A stretch of DNA of 64,000 nt, taken from the NCBI GenBank assembly GCA_024138025.1, contig JAMXBD010000094.1, forward strand, positions 186,001 to 250,000. The letters run 5' to 3'. This document shows positions 45,088 to 58,519 of this stretch, piece by piece (position 1 is the stretch's first letter; every line of letters begins with the position of its first letter). The stretch is from Combretum micranthum. Its lineage: Eukaryota; Streptophyta; Magnoliopsida; Myrtales; Combretaceae. The notes under the pieces are model-generated. The model did not search any database. It was not told where the DNA came from and saw only the letters and a list, made by a program, of their open reading frames with translations. The translations under genes and the position numbers were made by a program.

Positions 45088-46200
45088 AATATGATTTCAG
45101 GAGAGGAATATGATCTCGGGAGAGGCATACATATTAGCTGAAACGGGCTGTCCCGGTTTCTGCTTTTTAAGTCTTGGAGTGATTTTCTTGTTAGATGTGC
45201 ATGGCCTAGATTTGTTTTGTGCGGGGTCTCGTCTGAGTTTGAATTGGCTGTTGGGGTGAGATGGCTTACTGAGTGCTGTTGCATCACATTGCTCACTTTT
45301 GTATGTATTATTTTCTTTGCTCTTACGTTGTAGTCATACGGTCGCATTGGTTGGGATTAACTAAAAAGTTCTTCATGATAGCAGGGGGTTGATATTCAAC
45401 ATTCTGGATGTAATATAGTTGATTTGAGAAGAAATCATACTGTCAGCTTTTCCATGTTCAGTACTAACGTGCATCTTTCTTTGTTTTGCGTCGTCCTCCA
45501 CTGAATTTTGTAGCCGTTCCTGAATAATTGTTTGCAGTAGCAGATGTTACACTATTATATTTATTTATAAATTCACTTGGATGAAGCATCACAACCTTTG
45601 CATACTGCAATACAAAACAAACCTACATGAAATTTTTTTGGAAATTATGAATCTGTATAAATGATGCACTATTTTATATGAAACCATGTAATAGTCATAT
45701 ATATATATATATATATGTATATAGCAAATACCACTATTTTTGGTTTTGGATCTTCGAAATCATTCCTGCAGGAGATCCGGACCCAATTTTTTTCTAATCC
45801 TTCGATAAAAAGATTCATTCTCTTCATAAAAAACAGGAGGTAGAACCAATAAAGATTTCTTTTTCGATTCATCCCTGGAGTTGAATACCTCATTCAAGAA
45901 TTGTTTTTATCTAATATGTAAGAATTAATAGAAAAGGCAAATCCTTTGTGATACACCAGCGATAGATAGATACGCTTTTGTCATGTTGATTCAAATCTAT
46001 TTTTAAGTGAATTTAGTATTATTACTCGTATATTTTCAATTTTCACATCAGTAACTGTTTGTAGTGTGGGCTTTTGCCTATTATTATTATGTCAATTTCA
46101 CATAGTTATTGACTTACCACGGTAAAGGCACCAAGAAATCTAGTTTAATAAATTTAACGTCTTATGCTATAGACGTTACGGTATATTTTTACGCGGGAAA
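45088..46200. other. LIMR 3' flank and intergenic DNA
   Basis: The 3' UTR probably extends to about 45400 (AATATAGTTG-type signals near 45412), but the end cannot be fixed. A (TA)n run lies at about 45698-45718. No further gene seen. Confidence 0.5.
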
Positions 46201-46211
46201 GGAAAAATAAA

Positions 46212-47082
46212 GAAATTATGTCAAATTTGGCATTTGAATTTTATATAAAATTTCAATTTGAGATGAAAATTTAATTTAGCATTTAAATTTTGAATTGGTT
46301 AATTTAATATTCAATAAGATGTTTTGTGGCTATTTTTATATCCTTCCTAGCACTATTTATTTTGTATCTTGATGCATAAGAGATAAATATTAGTAACGGA
46401 TGATATTAAGAAAAGTAGTAAATATTTAATGATAGAACGTCTCTTTTAAGTTAGCAAACAAATCAAACGATGTTAAGGAGGTGTCGCTTGCTTAAATCGA
46501 GTGGGGGCTGGATTATTTGATATTGAGCTTGGAATACAGTATAAGAGAATCTATATAGTAGAAAATTCATTAGTGATATAAAGTCTGTGGAGTAAACTGG
46601 AGCGGGGATGGTCCGATCATATTTATAGGAGGTTGACTTAGTGATTATATTAGTTATAAGTGAGTGGACGGTTGGCTTGACAGTTGTGTTCATGTGGACA
46701 AGTGGGCAGGTAGTCGGTTAGCCTAGTGGTTATATTCGTAGTGAGCGATTGGATGATTGTATGGTGTCATGATACCATGTTATGCGGGTTGGTCATGATC
46801 GAGTGGTGGTGTATCCAAGTGAAAATGTCCTGAAGCCATTTGGGCATTGCGTTCAAGTCAATAAGGAGACCAATGAATTGTAAGGCCATGTCTTTTGGCC
46901 TAATCCAATGAGATGAAAGACTAGGCTTGGCTTAGATAGGTCCAAGGTTAGGATTGGACCATCGATAAGAGGTATGAAAAATGACCATAAAAGGTTTTAC
47001 CAAGTATTAAATTGACTATTTCTAAACTTAGGTATTGAATTGAATTTTTGTGTAATGTTAAGGTACTGAATTTGACATTATG
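46212..47082. mobile_element. Non-autonomous Mutator-like element, 871 bp
   Basis: Termini GAAATTATGTCAAATTTGGC and, in reverse complement, CATAATGTCAAATTCAGTAC are inverted, and similarity continues for roughly 90 bp (AATTTTGAATTGGTTAATTTAATA against AATAGTCAATTTAATACTTGG). The 9-bp flanks AAAAATAAA at 46203-46211 and 47083-47091 are identical. The inner 650 bp is less AT-rich and has no recognised gene. Confidence 0.8.
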
Positions 47083-47091
47083 AAAAATAAA

Positions 47092-48047
47092 TATATTAAC
47101 TCATTCTCTTTTTTATTTGATATATACTTTATTGACATAAATTTAGAGAAAGGATTAAAATATAAAAAACGTAAAAAATATTGTCTTAAAATATGGTCTT
47201 ATGGAAAGTTTCAATAGTTTTTCCACCAGCAAACTAATCAAGGTTAACAACTTCGACAAATGGAAAAAACACACAATGTGTCATTTAAGGTAGTTTCTAT
47301 ATTATGTAATGGGTATGAGGAATCCCCAAACACTATTTGTTTTATATAATTCCCACACTCTCCATGAAGAATGAAATAAGTTCTAAACTTCCAATAGCAC
47401 CTTCACGAACTGATCTTGAAGGCTACTTGGCCTATATAAAAGATTTTTGTTTTTCGGCCGAAAGCCTTTATAAAATGTTAGTTGGATCAAGTGTCCACCT
47501 TAGGACTAAAAAGTTTATGAAGATATCCTTACTTTTCAGAAACTAATCGCATTAGTCTTTTCTCTTTGCCATCCACATAACCCTTGAGTGTGAAATCATA
47601 TTTACTCTCCTCAACATCATTATCACTATCCTCATCGAAAAGGGCTTTTGAAGAGTTATCTCAATTCTCAACCTTATATGCCACGTTCCCATAGACTTCA
47701 ATTGAAAAATTTATACTTATTTTAAGTTAGTATATAACTATTGTTTACTTCTTGATTCGTAGACATTATGTAGAATTCACACATCATGGTTTCAATTAAA
47801 TTGGCATAATTGGCCTCTAGTCATGTGTCATTTTTAGGTAAAGGCAAGTTGATTGCATATATCTGCACTAATGATCGTATTGCAACAATAAAAATTATTG
47901 CATCCTCGTACATGTGCTAACATCTGCTTCACATCATCATCGCATTGATAGACATAACTTTAAATTAATCCCAACCACCTTCTACAAAAGGAAACCTATA
48001 ACTCTAACTTAACTTTGTTTTTTTCTAATTAATCTAGTTTACCTTAA
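47092..48047. other. Unassigned stretch, possible old coding debris
   Basis: Around 47210-47300 the + strand reads KLIKVNNFDKWKKHTMCHLR, faintly like the start of a copia-type gag, and the frame at 47337-47546 may continue it. On the minus strand 47540-47690 is acidic (ALFDEDSDNDVEESKYDF). None of this is strong enough to name. Confidence 0.3.
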
Positions 48048-48052
48048 GTAAT

Positions 48053-49717
48053 TGATTCGGAAGACCCATATGCATGATATCCTAAAATTACTCATGCTTT
48101 ATATCAACGAGGATTCAAAGTAGAGCTTAGCACGAGTGCTACAAAGATCACAAGTACTAGTAAAATCAATAACAGGTTAAAATCACAGACTTAATTCCAA
48201 TTATGATTGTGAAGAAAATTGCAACTATTGATACTTGTTGTATAGAGATTTAAGTGCAAGTATTGTTCTATAAGGATCAATGAATACTAATAATCCCTTT
48301 CCTCATATTTTATAGCTATCAAAATCGAGTAATTCGATACATTTAATAATTAATCACAAGCCAATAATTTATTAAAGATATACCAAATTACAAAAGTGCC
48401 TAGATCTTGGGTTCCCACTAAGTTTTTATGTGATTATGCTGGAGATAATTTTAATTTTATTATTGATTTCTTGAAAGTTAGGAATTTCAAATGTAATTTA
48501 AGAATACCAAATTCTAACCCTATCTTAATTAGCTGAAATTTATTTTTAATTAAAACCTCTAAGATATCATTATTAATCTAAATTTTCTCTATTATGTGTA
48601 ATCCTAATGCTGAAGGTTCATGATGTCCTATTCCTAGAATTGTGTGTAACCCCCTTTAATTGTGCATATCTTCGTCAATTAATTATTGTGAAATCTAATT
48701 AAGAATTAATATTCAGGACTACTAATTAAAAAATAAAAACAATAAAGGCAACACGATTATGTTCATGAGAATTATTCAATTGAAAATAACAAGAACAAAT
48801 CACATAAACAACCTAGGTTCATCAAATTCCAATCTAAATGTTTACTCTTTCATAAAATTGACAATAATATCATGAATAAAGATAAATATATAATAAAACA
48901 TTAGACCACCTGTTTATAAAGAAATTTTGGAACTTGAATGAAGTCTGATTCTGACCTACATAGATCTCTCACTAATGATGAACTATGATATCTAAATCTT
49001 CGTTCTTATTGATGCAAACTCGGAGTTTTCTTTATATAGAATTACTTTATGGCTGAAAACGAAGTTTTCTCTCTCTAAAATAGGAATATTATTATTTTCC
49101 AAGAGGAAAGTGATCTAGGAAGTGGAATCTTAAAAATAGAAAAGAGAATCTTCAATTTAAGAATGTACATGATCTTCATGAATGTGGAGGTTTCAGTCTT
49201 CGAAACATTCCTAATATGATTTACAATGCCTTCTCCCTCTTTAAGTTAGGTACCTTTCCCTTTTTAAAGCTGAGATTTAAATTGTGCTGAAAATTAGACA
49301 CGACACAAGCTGGACACGATTGTAATGCTCTTATGTCACTCTGGTTAAGATTCATTTTTGAAAACTGAGTGGAACACAGCTTGGATAAGGTCGTCTCCCT
49401 TCTCATGTCACTCTCGGCTTTGTATTTTAGCCAATTCAACTTAGATAAATTTTTTTTTTTAATATGCCTAGAACAAAGTTAAGGGATACTGCTATGTCAG
49501 TGTCATGTCAATTGCAAATTGTCTTTATATTTCACAATTAAATCACTTTCAAAGCTCATGAAACTTAGTCAATCTCTTCTTTTCTTCTAATTCACACTTT
49601 AGAAGCCTAAAATCAAATAAAAAGCATTTTAAGTGCTATTTTATAATATTAGCTACTAAATTAACCAAGTTAAGCATTTTTTAGCACTTATGATTAATGG
49701 TCACATTGAGTTTACCA
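48053..49717 (-). mobile_element. LTR of a gypsy (Tat/Athila-like) element, minus strand
   Basis: On the minus strand it starts TGGTAAACTCAATG directly after a purine-rich AAATGTGGGGAAGTT (polypurine tract at 49718-49735) and ends TTCCGAATCA. The upstream phrase TTGCTTGAGGACAAGTAAATG is typical of the 3' end of Tat/Athila-type internal regions. A TATA-like CTATATAAAG lies at about 49034-49043 (minus). So this is the 3' LTR of an element running leftwards, whose other end I could not find. Length about 1.67 kb. Confidence 0.65.
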
Positions 49718-50556
49718 AACTTCCCCACATTTAAGCATTTACTTGTCCTCAAGCAAATAAACCAAGGCAATAAAATCAAATTAAGGACAAAAGAAGTATT
49801 TTTTAATATATCATCCCCTTAGGAAAACCAGCTAATAATTACACATAAATTTAAATTAAGCTTAGAATCCCCACCTTACATCCACTTAAGATTAAACATC
49901 ATAATTCAAGTAACTTCTTATGTTAATTATGTTATATTGAAGCATGTGATTGAATTGTACTAAGAATATATAAGCTATTGGAATTTAATAATTAATCAAA
50001 GTAAGTCAAGGTTTAATATCATCATTTAAACCAATAATTCAAAGTAAAAATCAAGCATAATATCAACAAATCAATTGAGTCTCAGTTGTACTCTATATAC
50101 TTAACCAAGAAGTATACTCTTCCTTTTACCACCTATCTATGAACCACAATTATGAATGTATGCATGACTCATCCATCAATCATTTGGATTTTCTCCTATT
50201 TTAATGTTTTTTTAATTGAGAGTAATTGATTGATTTTTATTATTTTTTTCTTTCATAAAGCTAAAGCAGATTCCTTACTAGTTTAGAAAAAAACCATATC
50301 GAACCCCTACCATTTTGACTCAATTGATAGAGTTTAGTTTTTTCAGGTTTTCCTCGCAACCGTTGTAGCGAGCATTCATCTAATGATCCCTAACTCGTCA
50401 CACAAGTTAACAAGTGTTATCTCCTTGAAAGGGTACCCCACGGGCTTAGTTACTTGAATTATGAGGCCTACTAAACTATGCCTTTTTAATCACCCCAATG
50501 TTGTCAAATTGGTTTCTGATAAACTCAGAAAATTGATATAATTTTCATCTCTGAAT
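49718..50556 (-). mobile_element. 3' internal region of the same gypsy element
   Basis: Noncoding DNA upstream of the polypurine tract on the minus strand. No open pol domain. Part of it (about 50340-50450) has inverted similarity (AACACTTGTTAACTTGTGTG) to the LTR that follows, at about 51904. Confidence 0.4.
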
Positions 50557-52148
50557 TGATACTTATTGGTGTTAATTATTATAAAAGCAAAGGAATTAAT
50601 ATTTAGTTTTGTGTCATTTGTTCGGAATCAGGTCAAGAATGAAAATAGAAATTAGCAACAAGGAAACATGAAGAATTGTGTGAATTGGCAGTGAAACGCA
50701 TAAACACCGGTGAATTTAGGCCAACGCCGCCGGCGTTGAGAGGATTGAAAGCTTACGCCGGCAAAATAGAAGGCAACGCCACCGGCGTTAAAAGGCGGCG
50801 TTGAAACATCACAGAGCCTAAGTATTTAACGCTAGATCCAACACCGCTGGCGTTTGAGGATGGACACAGTACTTGAATTTGAAGGCAACGCCGGCAAATT
50901 GAGGAGTACGCCGCCGGCGTTCAAAGGCGGCGTTGAAGACCATCAGTTTACAAATCCTTAGCGCTTGATTGAACACCGCGGCGTTGGAAAAGAAACCGCC
51001 GGCGTTGGATGCAAAAGTTACACGACAGTTACACGAAAAGCATGTATTTTTACATGCTTTGAGGAGAGAGAAAGGAGACTTAGATTATGTTTTCCATTTT
51101 TCAATTTCACCAGAGAGTTTAGAGAGAGATAGAAGTAGAAAATAGAGATGTACTTGGATCTTCATCAAATTTGTTCTATTTGTTCGTAGATTGAGTAGAA
51201 TTTGCTAACAAGGATCTTAGTTACAATTTGTACGGTTTGTTTTCTCGAATTACTGGTAATTTCTTCTTCACTTGCTTTGTTATTTACATTTCATGATGAA
51301 TATTATCATAGTTGTTATTAGTATCTTGTTAGATAGAGGAGAAATGGTTATTAGCTAAATTTAAACGGTGGGAAATGGTGAAATCTTGATTTTCTGAAGT
51401 GATTGTTGAACTAGTGTTATTGGGTTGTAAGAATGATGTAAATCCTTGTTAAATTCAAACTAATAACTTAAAATTCGGATGAATTCAAGTTTGAATGAAA
51501 TTGGGTATCTTGGCAAAGACTTTAATTTCGTTTGAATTTATATTTGGGTGAAAAATTCAAGTATGCGATGGCAAGAGAGTTTTTTTAATCCTAGTAGAGT
51601 CTATCATTTTTGCTCAAACATTGTTTTGAATATAAGTTTTAAAGAAGGAATTCTGTAATTTCTTGATTTAGGACAATGAGTCAACTCAGATTTGGGAAAC
51701 TCTTAGTTGCACATATTGAATCTATCAAAATGCTCAGTCGTGAAAGCTATGGAGTGTTTTAGGTAGAAAAAGATTTTCAAATTCATTTTTAGAATTTGTC
51801 AATCTTGGTAGACTCACCTGGATATGCATGAACTCTAACAATTTTAATAACTCGAGTTCAACATGATTGGAGAAAATCGGATTTTACCTCAATCCCACTA
51901 ACCTAACTTGTTAACACTTGTGTGAGTAGAATTAGTAAATACTAGATATTGCATAGTGTAGATATTATAGTGAATATTTATATAAAGAATTTGATTTCTC
52001 TTGGCCTAAATATTGAAATGAACTAATAATGTTTAGTAATTAAACTTTCCTCGTGGGATCGATACTCATTCATCACTTTATTACTTGATCGACCCAGTAT
52101 ACTTGCTGGAGAATTGGTTTTAAAATATTAAACATTTCAAGCGGATCA
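50557..52148 (+). mobile_element. Probable solo LTR (gypsy) with GCCGGCG repeats
   Basis: Begins about TGATACTTATTGGTGTTAATT and ends about TTCAAGCGGATCA, similar in its ends to the solo LTR at 10408-11860. A block at 50700-51010 contains many variants of AACGCCGCCGGCGTT and GGCGGCGTTGAA, a GC-rich palindrome cluster in AT-rich DNA. I found no exact TSD; TGAAT/GTTTC and ATCTC/GTTTC flanks do not match well, so borders may be off by a few bases. Confidence 0.55.
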
Positions 52149-54136
52149 GTTTCTTTTATCGATAAGTCATAAGGCTAGATGACCTTAAGCTAATGGTTTT
52201 AAAGATACCCCTTCGGGCATTGGTGGTTGCATGATAGTAGACTTGAATGTAAGGGGTTGTTCCTTTACTTTAGGAGCAATTTTCTAGCAACAATCGTAAA
52301 AATTGACGCGCTTGTTAGTATAAGGAAGCGCATTATTGCATTATAGTAGTAGATTTGGCAAGATCGCATCCCCTAGTGCAATATTTAAGGTAATTATAAT
52401 AGGTACATACTTAGCAAGCATTTTTATAAACTGATTCAAAGCCTCATGTTCTCTTGTATCATTTAAATATTCCATTTGCTAATTATTCTTCATGGTACAT
52501 AATATTTGCACATTGTTGAGGACATTGTTTTAAACATTGGCAGTCGGTTGACATCTCCAAGTTTATTTGCTAATATATGAACTCGTCTTTTGAAGAAAAG
52601 AGTTAATCAAGGTTGTATTGAACTTGTCTCTTTCATTATAATTTAAATCCACCTCTTGGAAAAAAAAACAAAGAGTTTTACTTGCCTATTTTTTAGATTG
52701 TATTTTTCTAACTTTTATTAGAATATTTTTTTTCCTTATCATGTATAATATAAGTTAGTCATTATTTTCTTCTTTTCCTAACAAGTGAAAAAAAAGTTAT
52801 TCAAGTTGTACAAGCTTTTTTTTTTTTTTTTTGGCAATGGCTTTGTAGTTTAATGACATTAGTCACTTTTAGTGTATGATTCTGAGTTACATTCTTATTC
52901 CTATGTTTGGATGCATTTGTATAAGCCGGAGTCACGATTCCTAGGAAATAACTATTTTAACTTTAAGGAGAAATTCGATTATATCTTCTCAAGGGCAAAA
53001 TCATAATTCCATTCCATGCCATTAGTAATTATTATCACATATCTTTCTATATGTTGTAATGCCCAAAAAAAAAAAAGGCGTAATGCCAAGCTTTCATGTC
53101 AGACTCTTTTACAGTGTATACTCTGTTCACTTAGCATAAATAGTTATATATTCTCCCTTCATTCTAAGTAAAACTCCTATTATGATGTTCTATTACGAGG
53201 TATAACAATTCAATTCATAATCAATTCCTCATAACCATTCAATAGTTTATTTTTTATTTTATCATAAATACCCATGTCTTGAAAATATCCATATATAATT
53301 ATCTCCTCTCTCTAATAAAGATATTATGCATTATCGATATTTTACCTTTTATTTCAATAATTACTTATTTTATATTTTACACCAAGAGAATATTATAATA
53401 GCCATTATAGCCCTATTAAATTTTCGCTGAATTAGAATTTCATTCCTTGCCATCCCTCCTATTTAATATAGCGAAATAAACGAGCAAGTAATATAATAAC
53501 AAAAATCACATCTTAAAAATTTTTTCCCTTAATTATCAGTTCTTATAAAGTTTGATTCAATTATGTATTAGTTTCAATAATCTTCTCTTAATTTTCTCCT
53601 TTATTTATCACACCGAAATATTAATCTTTTATGCATGTATATAAGTGCAAATATGTTAATGTTATATTATGTAAAACACATATATAACTAGTATTTTGCA
53701 TATGATTTATATATATATATATATATATGTATATTTAATGTGTAATCAATATAGTATATGCTATACATATAATCTAGGACACCTACTTAAATACTTGTAA
53801 AATAAAATAAAGTAAAACAATGTAAGGTAAAGATAAAAAAAGGTTTTATTTTTACATGCATATTTTTTTAAATTTATGATTTTTGCTTAAAGTATGACAA
53901 TAACATTTTATTTATTTATTTATTTTTTCACCTAAGTAGAGTAATAAAAATTCTACCCTAGGGAATATAAAATTTATTAGAAATAAAAATGTCTTAGCCT
54001 CGTTTCTAAGTAGAAAATTAAGTATTTCAAGTCTAATAATTAAATTTCTTTTTCCATTACTACTAACACTATAAAATTATAGGTAGATTTTAGCCATCAA
54101 AAGTTTGCTAAATTATTTTGTTAAGGCAAATATCAC
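52149..54136. other. Gypsy debris (minus) and AT-rich spacer
   Basis: On the minus strand about 52200-52260 reads EQPLTFKSTIMQPPMPEGVS and 52380-52490 EHEALNQFIKMLAKYVPII, which could be decayed gypsy polyprotein of the element at 48053-50556. From 52560 there is a MITE-like hairpin motif (GAACTCGTCTTTTGAAGAAAAGAG). The rest is AT-rich with (TA)n at about 53707-53728 and a T18 run near 52816. No gene seen. Confidence 0.35.
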
Positions 54137-55389
54137 CTTTTTTTTTTGGTGTAATAAGGATATCCATTAAATAGCTTGCGCTATCCATGATTAACAAATT
54201 CATAAGAAACATAAACATTAAGGAAAATAGAAGGAATGAAATATGTGTCGAGGAACTTCATTCACGGAAGAAAAATATTGATGGAGAGCTTCTTGTTCCT
54301 GGGCCAACAAGTGTGCAAAAGAGTTATCTTCCCTAGGCATCCAGCACAAGTGGACCTATGGAGTCGTTTAAATCAGTTGACTGCATTGAATGATCAAATT
54401 TAGTAAGTAATCAAGGAAATATCATTTAAAATGATCCATTTAGTGGCTTTTAAGGAGTCAAATTCCAAGATAATGTGTTGAGCTGGAAAGTTCTGAACAA
54501 TATGTAAACCCCATATTGCAATAATTTTCCACGTAAAACCATCCATACACATTCCTTTTGAGTTCCCAATACATCCGCTAACATTGGACCAAGTTACATT
54601 TGATTTATAAGTTGCATCAACATTTATTTTTAAACGCCTAACATGTGGTGTTTGCTAATATGCTTCCTTATTCCTTTTTGTGCTATGTTGTTTGGAGATC
54701 CTTTGGTTGGACCAGAATTCATGTTCACACGATCTGACCATTTGTATCTAGTTCACTTTAGTTTGCCCATTTCGAAAAATATAGTCATTTGAGGTTTTCC
54801 AAATATACCACAGTGCGACACAAAATACGAAACTCCACGTTGGTATGCTATTCTTTGTCTTCTACTTGCTATTTTTCGCATTGTGTTTAATCTAGTCTTG
54901 CAAAGGTAGACTGAATGATAATTGAAATGAAGGATTGCTATTCAGTCCATACCATCTCTCCCTTATCCATCTACAATGTTAGAATAGATGTTTTGTGTCT
55001 TTTGGCTCTTCATCACATAGCAGGTAGAGAATGTTGATTTGCACTTCATGATTTCTTGGATGTTGTCTAGTAAGAAGGCAATTTTTCCAACATCTCCATA
55101 GGAACAACAGAACTTTCGGGTTTAATTTAGTTTCCTTATCCATTAACTACTCTAAACTTAATTTGATGTTAAATATTCTTCCATCAAACATTCATATGCC
55201 GACTTAATTGTGACTTCACCATACACATCCTTACTACAAGCTCATATATCTTTTTCTTCACTTGAAGATAATATATGGGTCCCTGACTTCATCTTTATAT
55301 CATCATCTAGGGGATATCCAATGATTTCCTCTTTCCATCCATCTATTTCAGAGCAATGGAAACATTTATTTCCTCCATTTCTACTGTGA

Positions 55390-55394
55390 GAGGG
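55390..55394. repeat. TSD of solo LTR in LINE (left)
   Basis: GAGGG, repeated at 58354-58358. Confidence 0.88.
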
Positions 55395-58353
55395 TGTCGA
55401 GCCTGAATTTTGAAAATCATCCGGTTCATCTCTTTTAACCCGATTCACATTAAACCCTAACCCATTTAACATGAAATCCTCGACTAGGGATTAAAAGAAA
55501 TTTAAATTTTGAAAATATTTTGGAGTCGCTAACCGATAAAAATCGAAAAAAAATGAAAAGTTAAGATTAATGGGTCGGTTAATCCTAACTTAGCTACTAG
55601 TCTGCAGAAAATTTGATTTTAAAACCAAACTTTTTTAAAAAAATACCAGATATCTGAGTCCGGGGGCTAACCAATTAAAACCTAAGTGGTTACCACTTTA
55701 AGCTTAAAATTAGAATTTATCTTTTTCTAAAAACTTGCAAAAAGAATATAAAAATAATAACAATATTTATAAGTCAGAAATCATTTTTAATAAATTTTCT
55801 ATTTAATTTTTAGAAAACTTATAATATTTACAAAGAAAAGCAAAACATTCAAAAATTATATATATATAAAAACTTATAATTACATCCAGAAATAATCGCA
55901 AAAGTTAAATTTATAAAGAAAAATTTTAATAAGAAATAATATATCAAATCCATTTTATCATATTTAAATTTTATAGAAAAAAAAAACAAACTAATAGTAT
56001 TTAAACTTATAATATCTAATTAACTAAATAATAATAAATAAATAAATAAATAATTTTATATTTTTTAATGTCGCCACGAAGGTGCCTACGTACTCGCTAA
56101 TGGAGATCAGACAAAACGTAGTTCTCTTCTTAAAAATTTTAAATTTGTTGGTTATTTCTAATTTTTAAGAAAACTTTTTTCCTTAAAATTCTATAAATTC
56201 TGAATTTAAAAAAAAAACAAAAATTTTAATTCTGATCCCTAAGATAAAAAAAAATTATTTTTTTATTTTATAAAAATAGGATTTTCCTAATTCTTTTTAT
56301 TAATTTTGAAAAAAATTCTTTTTTTTTTTTATCAAAATAAACATACACATATTAATCTATTAATAATAAATATCAAAACATACATACACATATTAACATA
56401 TTTTTCAAGAATATCTAAACACACATATACTTATTAACATATTTTTCAAAGAAAAATATCTAAACACATATATGAAATATTAAAAAAAAAAAATATCAAA
56501 ACATGCATGCACATACATATATATAAAAAAAAAAATGTTCAGTGAATATCAAATTTGCTGAAAAATAAATAAAATATTTTTTCTGATTTTTAGAAAATTT
56601 TCTAGAATTTTTGGGATTTTTCTGGATTTTTTAATAATTTTTTTTATAATTTACGTAATTAAAAAACAATATTTATAAAATAAATAAATTACGAACCAAC
56701 TTAGACCGTTGGATTAACTAGGATGAAATCTGGATCGTTGATCGCGTTGATTGCATCAGGAACATCCGATCGGATTGATTGAATCTGAGACGTTGATCCT
56801 ACGATTTGATCACAGCCGTTAGATCTGAAGATTGAACGCGGACCGTCAGATTTGTGGAGCGAACTTGGATCCGGGTTGGAGTCGGATCGGATCTCGGATC
56901 GATCCTCCCAGTAGAGTGAAGAAGACGATGGCGTCCTTTTTCAAGGTGGATTCCGGCGGCTGTGGTGGTGCTCGACCTTCAAATCCTTGTCGGTCCGACG
57001 TTTCTTGCAGCGGTGGATCTTGTAGAGGTGGTGGTTTGCGCCCAGATCGGCCGTAGGTGGTGGTTAGGCGATGACCCGACGGCGGCGCACAGTGAAAAAT
57101 TCCCAAAAATTTGCAGAACCAAAAATTGTAAATTCGAACAATTCCAAACACTCTAATCAATCAAAAACACTTCCCTAATGATCCTAACACTCTTTAATTG
57201 GATCGAAATCCTCTCAATCACTTCGAATTTGCGATTTTTGCAATTCGAACACTTTCCCTCGTATTTTCATATCTCGATCTCCTAATGTGTATTTTCTCAA
57301 ATTGCAATGTGCTTTTGGCTTGTGTGGTGATCCTATTTATAGAGTTCGAATCAATTTGTCGTTTTGAAGCTTTATGATTGTTCAATTTTTCGAATCACGA
57401 ATTGTTCGTATTTTTTCAAATAAGAACAATTCAAAATTAGAACTCGATTCGTGATTGATTGTTTAAATTGATCACGAATCTTGTGTTTATAGATCATGAC
57501 TCCTTGATTAAGTGTATTTAATTTGATCAATTGATACAATTCGACCATGTTCGAAGGATCATATCACTTGATGCGTTTTTGTTTATTTCCAACAAGAACG
57601 ATTCAAAATTGGGACTCGATTCGTGATTGTTGGTTCAAATTGATCACGGAACATGTGTTTATACATCATGACTCTTCGATTAAGTGTGTTTAATTTGATC
57701 AAAGGACACGATTTGGCCATTTTTGAAATTTGAAGAAACACATTATTTCGCATTTTTTCCCCAATGTTTATGACTCAATTAAGGTGCCTTTTAGATGAAA
57801 TAATACATGAATTGTGTATAGATGTGATGTATCCCATGCCTAGTTTGTGTCTGTACACTTAATTTCGAAAAAAAACAAAGATTCATTGATCAAATGGTGT
57901 CTCAAAATGGATGAACCGATGTGTCTTTTGGGAAAAAAAATGAACAAAAAAGGAGGCAAAATCTGCCTTGGGCTGGGATTGAACCTGGGTCCCCTTGCTC
58001 CTAAGCCTAGTGTGTCCATAGTCTAAACCGTTAGGCCGTTGGCCTGTGCCTTGGTCATGTAGCTAAACCACTAATATTTAATGCTTAAAAAATAAAATAT
58101 ATGTTATATCGAGCCCAAATAATTTTATATTTATTTTAATTTTTTCCTACATATATTTTATTTACATTACTATTATTCATTTAATTATTTTATTATACTT
58201 ATTTTATTCCTCTATTTTTTTATTTTTCTATTTTCTATATTCTCTCTTTTTTATTATACTATTTATTATTATATTTTTGATGAACTTAACATGACACTAA
58301 TTTATTATAAATTTAAGCCTATTTTTTAATTGGGCAAAAATTGGGTGTCTACA
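55395..58353 (-). mobile_element. Solo LTR, Ty3/gypsy, 3.0 kb, minus, in LINE
   Basis: In minus orientation it starts TGTAGACACCCAATTTTTGC and ends CAGGCTCGACA, with GAGGG flanks. A TATA box (CTATAAATAGG) lies at about 57332-57342 on the minus strand. The last 700 bp match the end of the solo LTR at 16258-19631. A CG-rich part (56740-57090) contains the frames at 56832-57160, which have no recognised domain. The LINE continues on both sides. Confidence 0.85.
57960..58062 (-). other. tRNA-like Pol III box A/B pair inside the LTR
   Basis: The minus strand reads TGGCCTAACGGTT (like box A), then 50 bases later GGTTCAATCCC (close to box B GGTTCGANTCC). The T-arm does not pair well, so I do not call a tRNA gene. 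It may derive from a tRNA or SINE. Confidence 0.4.
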
Positions 58354-58358
58354 GAGGG
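58354..58358. repeat. TSD of solo LTR in LINE (right)
   Basis: GAGGG, identical to 55390-55394. Confidence 0.88.
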
Positions 58359-58519
58359 TCATATATGAAATTTATAGGGCGACACTCCCTAACTTAATTT
58401 GTCATTGAGAATTTACGTATGGTCCTATATCGTAGTCTACATTTGCTATGTTTCTCTACTCATTCTATAGTTTACACCACCTTCTTCATGCTCTTTGAGT
58501 AGGTGATATGCACTTTATG

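Noticed and set aside
44886..45347. 153-residue minus-strand ORF over the LIMR 3' end
   Set aside because: No domain, and it overlaps the last exon and 3' UTR of the sense gene.
47210..47546. copia gag remnant
   Set aside because: Similarity is a few residues only; left as unassigned.
56832..57160. Overlapping glycine- and proline-rich frames on both strands
   Set aside because: They lie in the CG-rich part of the solo LTR at 55395-58353; the amino acid bias comes from base composition.
57960..58062. tRNA gene
   Set aside because: Box A and B are present but the T-arm and acceptor do not pair; kept only as a tRNA-like finding.
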